From assembly GCF_001641825.1 (NCBI RefSeq), contig NZ_LRFH01000016.1:124001-188000 (forward strand): a stretch of 64,000 nucleotides of DNA, read 5' to 3'. The notes under the pieces were generated by a model. It was not told the DNA's origin and did not search any database. It was given only the letters and a program-made list of their open reading frames with translations. Shown piece by piece: positions 26,617 through 36,277 of the stretch. Position 1 is the first letter of the stretch; each line of letters begins with the position of its first letter. Both the position numbers and the translations under genes were made by a program. This DNA comes from Guyparkeria sp. WRN-7 (GTDB lineage: Bacteria > Pseudomonadota > Gammaproteobacteria > Halothiobacillales > Halothiobacillaceae).

Positions 26617-26949
26617 TTAGCCTGCGCGGTAAACCACGAAGGACGTACCCTGGCTCTGGGTAAAGTTGTCGTAGGCAACCAGACGGACGTGATGGCCCGG
26701 GTACTTGCGGTGGCACTCTTCGATCTCGGTGAGAACGTTCTCGACGTTGTCTTCACCGAAGAACGGCAGCTTCCACATGTACCAGTAGTGGTTCATCATG
26801 TTTTCCGGCTCGACGTGCTCGACGCTCGGGGCCCAGCCCTGCGCCAGCGCGTACTCGATCTGAGCGCGGATTTGGTCCGGGGTCATCTGCGGCAGGTAGG
26901 AGAAAGTCTCGTACTTGACCGTAGTCTTGTAGTCCTGCATTTGGTTCAT
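26617..26949 (-). CDS. cbbS: Rubisco small subunit, form IA
   Basis: A 110-residue small chain of form IA Rubisco, caps the L8 core of the L8S8 enzyme. Hallmarks are [32 protein letters not shown] and [17 protein letters not shown]. The N-terminal MNQMQDYK aligns with the MxxMQDYK start known from Halothiobacillus, which supports ATG 26949. It lies 41 bp after cbbL. Confidence 0.97.
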   Translation of the reverse strand: MNQMQDYKTTVKYETFSYLPQMTPDQIRAQIEYALAQGWAPSVEHVEPENMMNHYWYMWKLPFFGEDNVENVLTEIEECHRKYPGHHVRLVAYDNFTQSQGTSFVVYRAG

Positions 26950-26990
26950 GGTTTCTTACCTATGTCTGGTTCTGGTTAAGAAGGCCTGGA

Positions 26991-28412
26991 TCAGCGGTTC
27001 TGGTTGTCGAGCTTGTCGACGGTGTCGAACTCGAACTTGATCTCTTTCCAGGTTTCCATGGCGATCTTCAGCTCAGGGCTGTGCTGCGCGGCCTGAGTCA
27101 GGATCTCCTTGCCTTCCCGCTCTACGTCACGACCCTGGTTGCGGGCCTCGACACAGGCTTCCAGAGCGACACGGTTGGCAGCGGCGCCAGCGGCGTTGCC
27201 CCACGGGTGACCCAGGGTGCCACCGCCGAACTGCAGGACGGAGTCGTCGCCAAAGATGTTGACGAGTGCCGGCATGTGCCAGACGTGGATACCACCGGAA
27301 GCGACGGCGAAGACGCCCGGCATGGAGCCCCAGTCCTGGTCGAAGAAGATGCCGCGCGAGCGGTCTTCCGGGATGAAGGATTCACGCAGCAGGTCGATCC
27401 AGCCGAGGGTGGAAGCGCGGTCGCCTTCCAGCTTGCCCACGACGGTACCGGTGTGCAGGTGGTCACCGCCGGACAGACGCAGGATCTTGGTCAGTACGCG
27501 GAAGTGGATGCCGTGAGTCGGGCTACGGTCGATTACTGCGTGCATCGCGCGGTGGATGTGCAGCAGAACGCCGTTTTCCTGACACCACTTGGCCAGACCG
27601 GTGTTCGCGGTGAAGCCGCCGGTGATGTAGTCGTGCATGATGATCGGTGCGCCAATCTCCTTGGCGAACTCGGCACGCTTGTACATCTCTTCCGGGGTCG
27701 GAGCGGTAACGTTCAGGTAGTGACCTTTGCGCTCGCCGGTCTGAGCCTGTGCGGTCTCGGTTGCCTCCTGGACGAACAGGAAGCGGTCACGCCAACGCAT
27801 GAACGGCTGAGAGTTAATGTTCTCGTCGTCCTTGGTGAAGTCGAGACCGCCACGGAGGCACTCGTAAACGGCACGGCCGTAGTTCTTGGCGGACAGACCC
27901 AGCTTCGGCTTGATGGTGCAGCCCAGCATCGGACGGCCGTACTTGGACAGCTTGTCACGCTCGACCTGGATGCCGTGCGGGGGACCACCACAGGTCTTGA
28001 TGTATGCCAGCGGGAAGCGAACGTCTTCCAGGCGCAGACCACGGATGGCCTTGAAGCCGAACACGTTGCCGACCAGCGAGGTGAAGACGTTTACAACGGA
28101 GCCTTCCTCGAACAGGTCGATCGGGTAGGCGATGAACGCGTAGAACGCGGAATCGTCACCCGGGACGTCTTCGATGCGGTATGCGCGACCCTTGTAGAAG
28201 TCCATGTCGGTCAGGAGGTCAGTCCAGACCGTGGTCCAGGTGCCGGTGGAGGACTCGGCTGCAACAGCAGCGGCTGCCTCTTCGCGATCGATGCCCGGCT
28301 GCGGGGTGATCTTGAAGCACGCCAGCAGGTCAGTGTCCAGCGGCGTGTACTCCGGCATCCAATAGGTTTCGCGGTAATCTTTTACGCCCGCGCTGTAACT
28401 TTTATTCGCCAT
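26991..28412 (-). CDS. cbbL: Rubisco large subunit, form IA (carboxysomal)
   Basis: A 473-residue large subunit fixing CO2 onto ribulose 1,5-bisphosphate in the Calvin cycle. The catalytic lysine region TIKPKLGLS, the carbamylated lysine in FTKDDEN (Lys194 by my count), loop 6 [10 protein letters not shown] and the HVWHMPALV strand are intact. The sequence is nearly that of Halothiobacillus CbbL and starts [16 protein letters not shown] 28412 has a good GGAGG site 6 bp away; the frame runs on to 28442. First gene of the 19-kb operon, divergent from cbbR. Confidence 0.98.
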   Translation of the reverse strand: MANKSYSAGVKDYRETYWMPEYTPLDTDLLACFKITPQPGIDREEAAAAVAAESSTGTWTTVWTDLLTDMDFYKGRAYRIEDVPGDDSAFYAFIAYPIDLFEEGSVVNVFTSLVGNVFGFKAIRGLRLEDVRFPLAYIKTCGGPPHGIQVERDKLSKYGRPMLGCTIKPKLGLSAKNYGRAVYECLRGGLDFTKDDENINSQPFMRWRDRFLFVQEATETAQAQTGERKGHYLNVTAPTPEEMYKRAEFAKEIGAPIIMHDYITGGFTANTGLAKWCQENGVLLHIHRAMHAVIDRSPTHGIHFRVLTKILRLSGGDHLHTGTVVGKLEGDRASTLGWIDLLRESFIPEDRSRGIFFDQDWGSMPGVFAVASGGIHVWHMPALVNIFGDDSVLQFGGGTLGHPWGNAAGAAANRVALEACVEARNQGRDVEREGKEILTQAAQHSPELKIAMETWKEIKFEFDTVDKLDNQNR

Positions 28413-28489
28413 AGCGATCCTCCGGAAGGGTAAGGTTGGCATTGGGTTTGGGATCGACCTGGGGAAGGCCCCGTTTCGTCTCGGCCGAT

Positions 28490-28517
28490 ACTATACGTCC
28501 ACCGTCCATCAAAGCAA
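28490..28517 (-). promoter_or_regulatory. predicted cbbL operon promoter
   Basis: On the minus strand TTGCTT (28517-28512) and TATAGT (28495-28490) are 16 bp apart, a fair sigma-70 pair. It would place transcription start about 70 bp before cbbL, with the CbbR-like site just upstream. Confidence 0.5.
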
Positions 28518-28537
28518 TTCAAAATAAGTGATGTTCA

Positions 28538-28557
28538 CCATAAAGAAAGCCTTATGG
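28538..28557. promoter_or_regulatory. candidate CbbR operator
   Basis: A perfect inverted repeat CCATAA-N8-TTATGG lies between cbbL and cbbR, 9 bp from the cbbR start. It contains TAA-N8-TTA, in line with the TNA-N7/8-TNA pattern bound by CbbR proteins. It could mediate both operon activation and cbbR autorepression. Confidence 0.5.
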
Positions 28558-28565
28558 ATTAAACG

Positions 28566-29483
28566 ATGATCCGATTCACATTCCATCAGCTCCGCGTCTT
28601 CAGCGCCGCAGCCGAGCTTCTCAACTACACCAAGGCAGCGGAGAAACTGCATCTTACTCAACCTGCAGTGTCAATGCAGATTCGGCAGCTGGAAGACAAC
28701 GTCGACCTGCCCCTGTTCGAGCAGACCGGACGGCAACTGTACCTGACTGACGCCGGAAGGGAACTATATGGCTACGCCCAGCGTATCCTCGAGGTGGTCA
28801 CCGAGGCCGAGGAAGTGCTTGAGGGCATGAAGGGCGTCCACCGTGGTCACCTGCGTGTCAGTGTCGCCAGTACCGCGAACTACTTCGTCGCCCGACTGCT
28901 GGCCGATTTCTCCAAGCGCTACCCGGGCGTGTCGATCAGCCTGGACGTGACCAACCGCCAACGTCTGCTGCGCCAGCTGGCAGACAACGAGGCCGACATC
29001 GTCATCATGGGCGAGCCGCCCACCGATGCCGACCTGGTCTCCGAGGCGTTCCTGGAGAACCCGCTGGTCGCCATCGCCGCGCCCGACCACCCGCTGGCCA
29101 AGCGCAAGGGCATTGCGCTGGAGGAGTTGGTGCAGCACCGCTTCGTGCAGCGCGAGTCGGCCTCGGGTACCCGCGCGGCGATCGAGCGCTTCTTCGAGGA
29201 GCACGGCTTCGCCGTCAAGCCGGGCCTGGAGATGCGCTCCAACGAGGCGATCAAGCAGGCAATCGAGGCGGGTCTCGGTGTGGGTATCGTTTCCCAGCAC
29301 ACGCTCGAGCTGGAACTGGAGACCGGGCGGCTGGTGGTCCTCGACGTCGAGGGTCTGCCGATCATCCGTCACTGGTACATGGTCCAGCGCCAGGGCAAGC
29401 GGGATACCCCGGTCATGCGCAGCTTCCACGATTACGTGCTCGAACAGGCCGAGCAGCAGGTGCGCCAGCCAGCCGGGGAGTAG
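28566..29483 (+). CDS. cbbR: CbbR, LysR-type regulator of CO2 fixation
   Basis: A 305-residue LysR-family activator. The winged helix-turn-helix is at residues 4-62 (TKAAEKLHLTQPAVSMQIRQLED), followed by the two-lobed effector domain (RGHLRVSVASTANYFVARLL). CbbR senses Calvin cycle metabolites such as RuBP or PEP and NADPH and activates cbb genes. It is divergent from cbbL with 153 bp between start codons, the classical arrangement. ATG 28566. A terminator follows. Confidence 0.95.
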   Translation: MIRFTFHQLRVFSAAAELLNYTKAAEKLHLTQPAVSMQIRQLEDNVDLPLFEQTGRQLYLTDAGRELYGYAQRILEVVTEAEEVLEGMKGVHRGHLRVSVASTANYFVARLLADFSKRYPGVSISLDVTNRQRLLRQLADNEADIVIMGEPPTDADLVSEAFLENPLVAIAAPDHPLAKRKGIALEELVQHRFVQRESASGTRAAIERFFEEHGFAVKPGLEMRSNEAIKQAIEAGLGVGIVSQHTLELELETGRLVVLDVEGLPIIRHWYMVQRQGKRDTPVMRSFHDYVLEQAEQQVRQPAGE

Positions 29484-29519
29484 GCGCACTCTGATCGCTC
29501 GCCATCGTTCCGATGCGAA

Positions 29520-29547
29520 AAAGGCCCGCCGTAACAGGCGGGCCTTT
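29520..29547. terminator. bidirectional terminator after cbbR
   Basis: AAAGGCCCGCC pairs fully with GGCGGGCCTTT (11 bp, six-base loop), with A and T tracts on both sides. It separates cbbR from the convergent gene at 29577. Confidence 0.85.
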
Positions 29548-29576
29548 CGTTTGTGAGCGCGCGTGCGCGCGAAGGC

Positions 29577-30035
29577 TCAGCGTTGCTGGCGCTCTTCCTC
29601 GCGCACCAGCGGCGCCCAGAAGTTGCGCAACGCACCGACCGGTACCGGTTCGCGTGCCTTGAGGAACGGCTCGGCGGCGGGGACGAGGACCGGGTGGCGC
29701 TCGGTCATCAGGCGTATCCAGTGCAGGTCGCGGAAGGACAGATAGTCGTTGCTGAAGTGCGCCGGCAGGCCGACCCACTTGGCGATCGTCGCCGCCGGGG
29801 CCAGTGCCAGCCAGACGGCCATCGCGATCAGCGGCACGCCCACCCAGGGATGGCCGTATTCGGTGGTGTTGGCCAGCAGCGACCACTGCAGCATGAAGAA
29901 TGCGCCGGCCAGCGCGATGCCACTGGCATACAGCCAGCGAAAGCGCAGGGTAATGTGGTAGACGTCCACCAGCCGGGCAATGAGCTCGGGCTGGTAGTCG
30001 AATTCGTCACGCAGATCGAGTGACTGCTGGGTCAT
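29577..30035 (-). CDS. small membrane protein of unknown function
   Basis: A 152-residue protein with two membrane helices (about residues 35-55 and 66-86) and a charged C-terminal half ending FWAPLVREEERQQR. No family recognised. ATG 30035 follows AGGAG by 6 bp; GTG 30038 is an alternative. It stands alone between cbbR and folA and is separated from folA by about 100 bp. Confidence 0.65.
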   Translation of the reverse strand: MTQQSLDLRDEFDYQPELIARLVDVYHITLRFRWLYASGIALAGAFFMLQWSLLANTTEYGHPWVGVPLIAMAVWLALAPAATIAKWVGLPAHFSNDYLSFRDLHWIRLMTERHPVLVPAAEPFLKAREPVPVGALRNFWAPLVREEERQQR

Positions 30036-30136
30036 CACGGACTCCTGGGTTCATGTCCCGGCCGGATGCGACAGGCGCAACCGTCATCGGTTCGCGCCAC
30101 CCTCGTCCATGATGGTAGTGCAGTGCGGCCGGCCCG

Positions 30137-30640
30137 TCAGGTCGGGATACGGTCGAACACCAGAAACTGGTAGGCGTAGGGATTCGTGTTGTCCGGCTCG
30201 TGGCGGGTGACTTCCGTGAGCTCCCACTCGTCCGGCACGTAGACCGGGAAGTGGGCGTCGCCGGCGACTTCGACTTCCACCAGCGTCAGGTACATCCGGT
30301 CGGCGCGGGGCAGGTACTGGTAGTAGATGTTCGCCCCGCCCATCACCATCGCCTCCTCGCTTTCGTCGAGGTGCGACTCGGCCTCCGCCAGTGCCGCGTT
30401 GAGCGAATGCACGATGATCGCGCCCTCGGCGGTGAAACCCTCGTCGCGGGTGACCACAATGTTGGTCCGCCCGGGCAGCGGCTTGCCGATCGACTCGTAG
30501 GTCTTGCGCCCCATGATCAGGGGCTTGCCCATGGTCAGCTGCTTGAAGTGCTTGAGATCGGCCGGCAGCCGCCAGGGAAGCTGGTTGTTGCGACCGATGA
30601 CCTGGTTGCGGGCCATCGCGGCGATGAGACTCACGCGCAT
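30137..30640 (-). CDS. folA: dihydrofolate reductase
   Basis: A 167-residue enzyme reducing dihydrofolate to tetrahydrofolate with NADPH. Family features are MRVSLIAAMARNQVIGRNNQLPW (substrate and Met20 loop), the catalytic acidic residue in LPADLKHFKQLT, GRKTYESIG and MVMGGANIYYQYL. ATG 30640 begins the conserved start and follows AGGAA; the frame is open to 30685. It lies just downstream of thyA, whose product makes dihydrofolate, so the two cooperate in dTMP synthesis. Confidence 0.95.
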   Translation of the reverse strand: MRVSLIAAMARNQVIGRNNQLPWRLPADLKHFKQLTMGKPLIMGRKTYESIGKPLPGRTNIVVTRDEGFTAEGAIIVHSLNAALAEAESHLDESEEAMVMGGANIYYQYLPRADRMYLTLVEVEVAGDAHFPVYVPDEWELTEVTRHEPDNTNPYAYQFLVFDRIPT

Positions 30641-30750
30641 GGGGGTTCCTGCCTGACGGCACGGTTGAAAATGGCTTCGGATCAACCGGCTAGTCTAGCC
30701 GAATCCCCCGGCCAGTTCACCTGCTTTCGCCGCTGTCGGGGGCTTGGCCG

Positions 30751-31545
30751 CTAGACCGCGACCTTGGCCTTGATGTGCGGGTGCGGGTCGTAGTCGACCA
30801 GTTCGAAGTCGTCGAAGACGAAGTCGTCGATCACGCGCCGCTCGGGATTGATGCGCATGGTCGGAAGACCGCGCGGCTCGCGGGTGAGCTGCAGGCGGGC
30901 CTGCTCGAGGTGGTTGTGGTAGAGGTGCGCGTCACCGAGCGTGTGGACGAACTCGCCCGGCTCGAGATCGCAGACCTGCGCGACCATCATGGTCAGCAGG
31001 GCGTAGCTCGCGATGTTGAACGGCACGCCGAGGAAGATGTCCGCGCTGCGCTGGTAGAGCTGGCAGGAAAGCTTGCCGTTGGCGACGTAGAACTGGAACA
31101 GCAGGTGGCAGGGCGGCAGGGCCATCTCGGGCACGTCCGCCGGGTTCCAGGCGGTGACGATCAGCCGGCGCGAGTCCGGGTTGGTCTTGATCTGTTCGAT
31201 CACCTGGCCGAGCTGGTCGATGGTGCCGCCGTCGCGCGTCGGCCAGGAGCGCCACTGCGCGCCGTAGACCGGGCCGAGATCGCCGTTCTCGTCGGCCCAC
31301 TCGTTCCAGATGCGCACGCCGTTGTCCTGCAGGTAGCGGACGTTGGTGTCACCGCTGATGAACCACAACAGCTCGTGGATGATCGAGCGCAGGTGCAGCT
31401 TCTTGGTGGTCAGCGCCGGGAAACCTTCCGAGAGGTCGAAGCGCATCTGGTGGCCGAAGACGCTGCGCGTGCCGGTGCCGGTGCGGTCGTCGCGGTCCAC
31501 GCCATGGTCGAGGACACGCTGCATCAGGTCGAGATAGGCCTTCAT
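30751..31545 (-). CDS. thyA: thymidylate synthase
   Basis: A 264-residue ThyA, the same length as the E. coli enzyme, making dTMP from dUMP and methylene-tetrahydrofolate. The catalytic cysteine is in [10 protein letters not shown]; the [12 protein letters not shown] phosphate-binding loop and [18 protein letters not shown] are present. ATG 31545 overlaps the lgt stop by four bases, the conserved lgt-thyA coupling. A longer open frame to 32424 is only an lgt shadow. Confidence 0.97.
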   Translation of the reverse strand: MKAYLDLMQRVLDHGVDRDDRTGTGTRSVFGHQMRFDLSEGFPALTTKKLHLRSIIHELLWFISGDTNVRYLQDNGVRIWNEWADENGDLGPVYGAQWRSWPTRDGGTIDQLGQVIEQIKTNPDSRRLIVTAWNPADVPEMALPPCHLLFQFYVANGKLSCQLYQRSADIFLGVPFNIASYALLTMMVAQVCDLEPGEFVHTLGDAHLYHNHLEQARLQLTREPRGLPTMRINPERRVIDDFVFDDFELVDYDPHPHIKAKVAV

Positions 31546-32363
31546 TCGGAACTCGCGGTCGGTTGGTGGTGAGCGGGGCGATCCATGATACCGCGCCGGT
31601 ACGCCCATGCCAGCAGGGCGAGTCCGGCCACGATCATGGGCGCGGAGAGGATGTGACCCATGGTGACCCAGCCGCCGGCAAGGTAGCCGATGTGGGCATC
31701 CGGTTCGCGGACGAATTCGACCGCGAAGCGGAACGTGCCGTAGCCGAGCAGGAACAGCCCGGAGACGGCCATGCGCGGCCTCGGCTTCATGGAGAACAGC
31801 CACAACAGGAGGAATAGCACCAGCCCTTCGAGAAATGCCTCGTAGAGCATCGACGGGTGGCGCGGTTCCGGTCCCGCACCCGGGAAGACCATGCCCCAGG
31901 GCAGGGTGGTCGGGCTGCCCCACAGTTCGGCGTTGATGAAGTTGCCGATCCGGCCGAAGAACAGCCCGATCGGCACCAGCGGGGCGATGAAATCGGTGAC
32001 GGTGAAGAACGCCAGCCCCTGGGCGCGGGCATACAGGGCCATGGCCACCAGCACACCGAGCAGCCCGCCATGGAAGCTCATGCCGCCGTCCCATATGGCG
32101 AACAGGCTCAATGGCGAGTCGATCAGCATGCCCGGCTGGTAGAACAGCATGTAGCCGATCCGTCCGCCCAGGATCACGCCCAGCGCGCTGTAGAACAGCA
32201 GGTCGTCGACCTGTACCGGGTTGATCGGCCAGTCGGGGCGGCGGGCCCGCAGTCGGGCCAGTGCCCAGGCGCCGGCAAAGCCGAACAGATACATCAGGCC
32301 GTACCAGTGGATGGCCAGCGGGCCGATCTGCAGGGCGACGGGGTCGATGGCGGGGTAGTCCAT
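31542..32363 (-). CDS. lgt: prolipoprotein diacylglyceryl transferase
   Basis: A 273-residue inner-membrane enzyme with about seven helices that attaches diacylglycerol to the lipobox cysteine of prelipoproteins. The signature [13 protein letters not shown] and the HGGLLG segment (catalytic His region) are clear. ATG 32363 starts [16 protein letters not shown], the family start; the frame reaches 32507. It is divergent from the DUF255 gene, 115 bp away. Confidence 0.96.
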   Translation of the reverse strand: MDYPAIDPVALQIGPLAIHWYGLMYLFGFAGAWALARLRARRPDWPINPVQVDDLLFYSALGVILGGRIGYMLFYQPGMLIDSPLSLFAIWDGGMSFHGGLLGVLVAMALYARAQGLAFFTVTDFIAPLVPIGLFFGRIGNFINAELWGSPTTLPWGMVFPGAGPEPRHPSMLYEAFLEGLVLFLLLWLFSMKPRPRMAVSGLFLLGYGTFRFAVEFVREPDAHIGYLAGGWVTMGHILSAPMIVAGLALLAWAYRRGIMDRPAHHQPTASSE

Positions 32364-32478
32364 GGGCACAGCCGTGATTGTGTGGGGGCGGTTGTGAAAC
32401 GGACCCGAGTCTACCAGTATCCATCGACCGTGCCGGGAATCCCCCGGCTCATCCATTGCCGCGAGCGGAGCGAAGCCG

Positions 32479-34488
32479 ATGAGCAATCCCCGCATGCAGA
32501 ACGCCACCAGTCCCTACCTTCAGGCACATGCCGGCAACCCGGTCGAGTGGCGCGAGTGGAACCCGGAAACGCTGGAGTTCGCCCGCGAGCAGGATCGGCC
32601 GATCCTGCTGTCGATCGGCTATGCCGCCTGTCACTGGTGCCACGTGATGGCGCGCGAGAGCTTCTCGGATCTCGACATCGCCGCGGTGATGAACCGTCAC
32701 TTCGTCAATATCAAGGTCGACCGCGAGGAGCGGCCCGATCTCGACAAGACGTTTCAGACCGCCCATGCGCTCCTGAACCAGCGCGGCGGTGGCTGGCCGC
32801 TGACCGCCTTTCTCAACCCGGACGACCTCAGCCCGTTCTTCATCGGCACCTATTTCCCGGCCGAGCCGCGTTACGGCATGCCGGGATTCGCCGACCTGCT
32901 CGAACGAGTGCACAGCGTCTACCGCGAGAAGGGTGATCAGACGCGCCAGCAGGGCGCGGCCGTGCATCAGGCGCTCGCCTCGTCGCCGCCGGGCAGCGAC
33001 TCGCTGCCGCCGACTTCGAGCGTCGATGCCGCCCGCGAGCGGCTCGAGGAGGCGCTCGATAACGAGCACGGCGGGCTTGGTAGCGCGCCGAAGTTCCCGC
33101 AGCTGCCGCTGCTCGACTTCCTGCTCGACGAGGCGGCCTCGCGCGGCGCCGATGGCAGTGGGCGGCTGGACCATGCCGTGGCCGCCCTGCTCGACGGGGG
33201 ACTGTTCGATCATCTCGACGGCGGCATCTTCCGCTATTGCGTCGATGCCGACTGGACCATCCCGCACTTCGAGAAGATGCTGGTCGACAACGCCCAGCTG
33301 CCGGCCACCTTGGCGCGTTTTGCGGTGATGGGCGACGACGGGCGGCGCGAGGTGATCGAGCGGCTGCTCGACCGCTCGATCGCCCATTTCCTGGCGCGGA
33401 TGCAGTTGCCCGACGGCACCTATGCCGCCAGTCTCGATGCCGATACCCAGGGCGAGGAGGGCGCGACCTATCTCTGGACGCCCGACGAGGCAAGGCACGT
33501 TCTCGAGGAGGCCGGTATCGAGGCCGAGACGATCGAACAGTTCTTGAGTGATTATGGTCTCGACCGGCCGGCGAACTTCGAGGGCCGCTGGCATCTGGCC
33601 GCGGTGCGCCGCGCCGAACGCGTCGCCGATGTGCGGCCGCTCGATGCCGCCGTGCGCGCGCCCCTGCTCGAGCACCGCGACCGCCGGCCCCAGCCCAAGC
33701 GGGATGACAAGTCGTTGCTGGGGCTCAATGCCCTGCTGGCCACCGGCCTGATGCGTGCCGGCGGCCTTCTCGGGCGCGACGACTGGCTGGCGACCGGTCT
33801 CGACCTGCTCGACCGCCTGGTCCCCGCCGACGTTGCCGTGGCGGACCTGCCCACCGGGCGGCTGGGGGAGCGCGAGTCGGTGCCGGCGTTCCTCGACGAT
33901 TATGCCGCGCTGCTGGAGGCCCAGGCCGAGGCGTTCTTCCGCGCGCCCGATGCCGGCCGGCTGGATCTGATCGAGTCGATCGTCGATGTTGTCCGCGAGC
34001 GCTTCGCTGACCAGAGCGGCGCCTTTCGTCTCAGTCACAGCGGACACGGCGCACCGGTCGGCAGCCTGGTGGTGTTCACCGACGATGCCCAGCCCTCCGG
34101 CAACGCCATCCTCGCCGATGCGCTCGCCCGGCTCGGGTATGCCCTGGGGCGTAGCGACTGGCTTGCCACGGCCGAGGGCATCTTCAAGGCTGCAGCCGGC
34201 TCGCTCGAGCGGGCGCCGCAGGCCCATCCCCGTCTGCTCGCCGCCCTGCGGCGCTTCCACCAGCCGGCCACGGTGGTGGTGATCAAGGCGCATGACATGG
34301 CCGACTGGCAAGGGGCCATCGATCAGCTGCGCGGACGAGGGATTGCCGTGCTGGCGCTGACCCACGACGACCTGCTGGCCGACAAGCCGCTGCCGGCGGG
34401 CGAGGGTGGTCTGGCCTACATTTGCCGCGGCACCAGCTGTCTGCCGCCGGAATCCGATCCCAGCGATCTGCTGGCCCGCTTCGACTGA
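32479..34488 (+). CDS. DUF255 thioredoxin-domain protein (YyaL/SSP411 family)
   Basis: A 669-residue protein with an N-terminal thioredoxin-like domain carrying Cys51-His-Trp-Cys54 ([11 protein letters not shown]), followed by a large helical toroid related to glycoside-metabolising (alpha/alpha)6 barrels. Conserved family segments are [21 protein letters not shown] and [20 protein letters not shown]. Members are widespread from bacteria to animals (SPATA20), with redox or sugar-related function still unclear. ATG 32479; no signal peptide, so it is cytoplasmic. Confidence 0.9.
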   Translation: MSNPRMQNATSPYLQAHAGNPVEWREWNPETLEFAREQDRPILLSIGYAACHWCHVMARESFSDLDIAAVMNRHFVNIKVDREERPDLDKTFQTAHALLNQRGGGWPLTAFLNPDDLSPFFIGTYFPAEPRYGMPGFADLLERVHSVYREKGDQTRQQGAAVHQALASSPPGSDSLPPTSSVDAARERLEEALDNEHGGLGSAPKFPQLPLLDFLLDEAASRGADGSGRLDHAVAALLDGGLFDHLDGGIFRYCVDADWTIPHFEKMLVDNAQLPATLARFAVMGDDGRREVIERLLDRSIAHFLARMQLPDGTYAASLDADTQGEEGATYLWTPDEARHVLEEAGIEAETIEQFLSDYGLDRPANFEGRWHLAAVRRAERVADVRPLDAAVRAPLLEHRDRRPQPKRDDKSLLGLNALLATGLMRAGGLLGRDDWLATGLDLLDRLVPADVAVADLPTGRLGERESVPAFLDDYAALLEAQAEAFFRAPDAGRLDLIESIVDVVRERFADQSGAFRLSHSGHGAPVGSLVVFTDDAQPSGNAILADALARLGYALGRSDWLATAEGIFKAAAGSLERAPQAHPRLLAALRRFHQPATVVVIKAHDMADWQGAIDQLRGRGIAVLALTHDDLLADKPLPAGEGGLAYICRGTSCLPPESDPSDLLARFD

Positions 34489-34597
34489 CTGTCATCCTGT
34501 CACCAAAACGCCACGCGCCGGTCACAAGACTGCCAACTCGTCTCCCTAGGCTTTCGCCCCGAACAGGCAATCGAAAGCCATCGCCAGGAGACGAGTC

Positions 34598-35398
34598 ATG
34601 CAGCGAGACGAGGCAAGCCGGCGGGGCCGGCCGAGGGAGACCGGGGGGCTCGAGGTGGTCGTCGCGACCACGTCCGCCGAACGCGAGGCCTGCTACCGCC
34701 TGCGTTACCGGGTGTTCGTCGAGGAAATGGGAGCGAGCATTCCTCCGGGTCACGGGGGGCTGGAGCGCGATCGCTTCGATGCGCACTGTCACCACCTGTT
34801 GGTGCGCAACATGGCCTCCGGCGCGGTGGTCGCCTGCACTCGCGTGCTGACCGATACCCAAGCATGCCTGACCGGCGGTTTCTATTCCGAGCAGGAATTC
34901 AATCTCGCCGGCATCCGCGGCCTGCCGGGCCGGGTGATGGAGATCGGGCGGACCTGTGTCGATCCGGCCTGGCGTCGTGGCGGCACCATCGCCGCACTCT
35001 GGGCCGGGTTGGCGCGTTTCATGGCCGACAATCGCTTCGGTTACCTGATCGGCTGCGCCTCGATTCCGATGGACGACGGCGGGGCGACCGCCCGGGCGAT
35101 CACCGACGATCTGCGTGAGCAACACCTCGCCCCGGCCGGGCGTCAGGTCCGTCCACGTCGGCCGCTACCGGCCCTCGTCGACGGCGCGGCCGACGCGTCA
35201 GGTCGGCTGCCGCCACTGCTGAAGGCCTACATGCGGCTGGGGGCGAAGATCGGGGGCGAGCCTTGCTGGGATCCGGCATTCGGCTGCGCGGACCTGTTCA
35301 TCTCGCTGGAAAGCGGGGATCTGCAGTCGCGCTACCTGCGCCATTTCGTCGAGCGACGCCGCGATGTCGAACCCCGGCGCCGTCACATCGCGGCCTGA
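34598..35398 (+). CDS. OlsB-like N-acyltransferase (GNAT, Acetyltransf_5)
   Basis: A 266-residue GNAT-fold protein. Residues about 18-170 match the N-acyltransferase family of OlsB and autoinducer-synthase-like enzymes: YRLRYRVFVEEMG, RFDAHCHHLLV, GFYSEQEFNLAGI, EIGRTCVDPAWRRGGTIAALWAGL and GCASI. OlsB acylates the alpha-amino group of ornithine to make lyso-ornithine lipid. The second enzyme OlsA is not beside it, so the end product is uncertain; PEP-CTERM-linked and lysophospholipid-making relatives exist. ATG 34598 has an AGGAG site. An arginine-rich tail follows the domain. Confidence 0.8.
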   Translation: MQRDEASRRGRPRETGGLEVVVATTSAEREACYRLRYRVFVEEMGASIPPGHGGLERDRFDAHCHHLLVRNMASGAVVACTRVLTDTQACLTGGFYSEQEFNLAGIRGLPGRVMEIGRTCVDPAWRRGGTIAALWAGLARFMADNRFGYLIGCASIPMDDGGATARAITDDLREQHLAPAGRQVRPRRPLPALVDGAADASGRLPPLLKAYMRLGAKIGGEPCWDPAFGCADLFISLESGDLQSRYLRHFVERRRDVEPRRRHIAA

Positions 35399-35410
35399 GG
35401 GGCAGGTTCC

Positions 35411-35974
35411 CTAGTCCTCGGGCTGGGCCTTGCCGCAGTAGGGGGCAAGCTCGCCGGCCAGGGCCTCGAGGCCGAGGCGTATCTCGCGCAGGTCGAGCTG
35501 GCGACCGGTGGGGACGGGGGTTTCGGCGGGGGCGGCCGGTACGGCCTCGAGGTGGAGTTCGCTCTGCTGCACCGTGTTGGTGTCGGAGCGGGGGTCGGCG
35601 TGCGGGTCGAGCTGCAGCAGGTTGCCGCCGCTCTGGCTGATGCGTTCGCGCATGTCGCGTACGGCCTCGAGCGCACTGGAGGACTCGCGCGAGGAGGCCT
35701 TGGGCAGGGCGGCGAGTTGCTGACGGGCGCCGGCGATCGTGAAGCCCTGTTCGTAGAGCAGGGTGCGGATCAGACGGATCAGTTCGATGTCGTGGCGCTG
35801 ATAGTAGCGGCGGTTGCCGCGACGCTTGATCGGCTTGAGCTGTTGGAATTCCTGCTCCCAGTAACGCAGCACGTGCGACTTGACGTCACACAACTGGCCC
35901 ACTTCCCCGATGGTGAAATACCGCTTGCTGGGGATGGGCGGGAACGTGAATTCAGTCTTGCTCTGGGCCTTCAT
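35411..35974 (-). CDS. MerR-family transcriptional regulator downstream of ihfA
   Basis: A 187-residue protein with an N-terminal MerR winged helix ([25 protein letters not shown], then [14 protein letters not shown]) and a short coiled-coil and proline-rich C-terminus without metal-binding cysteines. Homologues are commonly found right after ihfA in the pheST-ihfA block; their targets are not known to me. The start overlaps the end of ihfA by 23 bp. ATG 35974. Confidence 0.88.
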   Translation of the reverse strand: MKAQSKTEFTFPPIPSKRYFTIGEVGQLCDVKSHVLRYWEQEFQQLKPIKRRGNRRYYQRHDIELIRLIRTLLYEQGFTIAGARQQLAALPKASSRESSSALEAVRDMRERISQSGGNLLQLDPHADPRSDTNTVQQSELHLEAVPAAPAETPVPTGRQLDLREIRLGLEALAGELAPYCGKAQPED

Positions 35975-36254
35975 AGGCTTCCACCAGCGACTTGAGTTTC
36001 TGGCCGGCGCGGAAGGTCACCACACGGCGGGCGGTGACCGGGATCATCTCCCCGGTACGCGGATTGCGACCGGGGCGCTCGTTCTTGTCCCGCAACTGGA
36101 AGTTGCCGAAGCCAGAGAGCTTGATGTCCTCGCCCGATTCCAGCACCTGTCGCATCTCCTCGAAGAACAGGTCGACGAAGTCCTTGGCCTCGCGCTTGTT
36201 GAGGCCAAGTTCGTTGTGCAGCGTTTCTACCAGATCCGCTTTCGTAAGAGCCAT
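35952..36254 (-). CDS. ihfA: integration host factor alpha subunit
   Basis: A 100-residue HU/IHF-family DNA-bending protein. [33 protein letters not shown] and the beta-arm [20 protein letters not shown] with its intercalating proline are diagnostic for IhfA. It works as a heterodimer with IhfB in recombination, replication and sigma-54 promoter control. It lies 23 bp after pheT, the usual context. Confidence 0.97.
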   Translation of the reverse strand: MALTKADLVETLHNELGLNKREAKDFVDLFFEEMRQVLESGEDIKLSGFGNFQLRDKNERPGRNPRTGEMIPVTARRVVTFRAGQKLKSLVEAYEGPEQD

Positions 36255-36277
36255 GTAAATCGGTTCCCGGGTTCAAG

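Noticed and set aside
22651-26979. A 1442-codon open frame on the plus strand
   Set aside because: It is the antisense of csoS2 and csoSCA. High GC keeps the complementary frame open; it has no family-like sequence and csoS2 is certain.
30751-32424. A 557-codon frame that might be read as one fused protein ending in ThyA
   Set aside because: The first 293 codons are an out-of-frame shadow of lgt. Normal lgt and thyA overlap by four bases instead.
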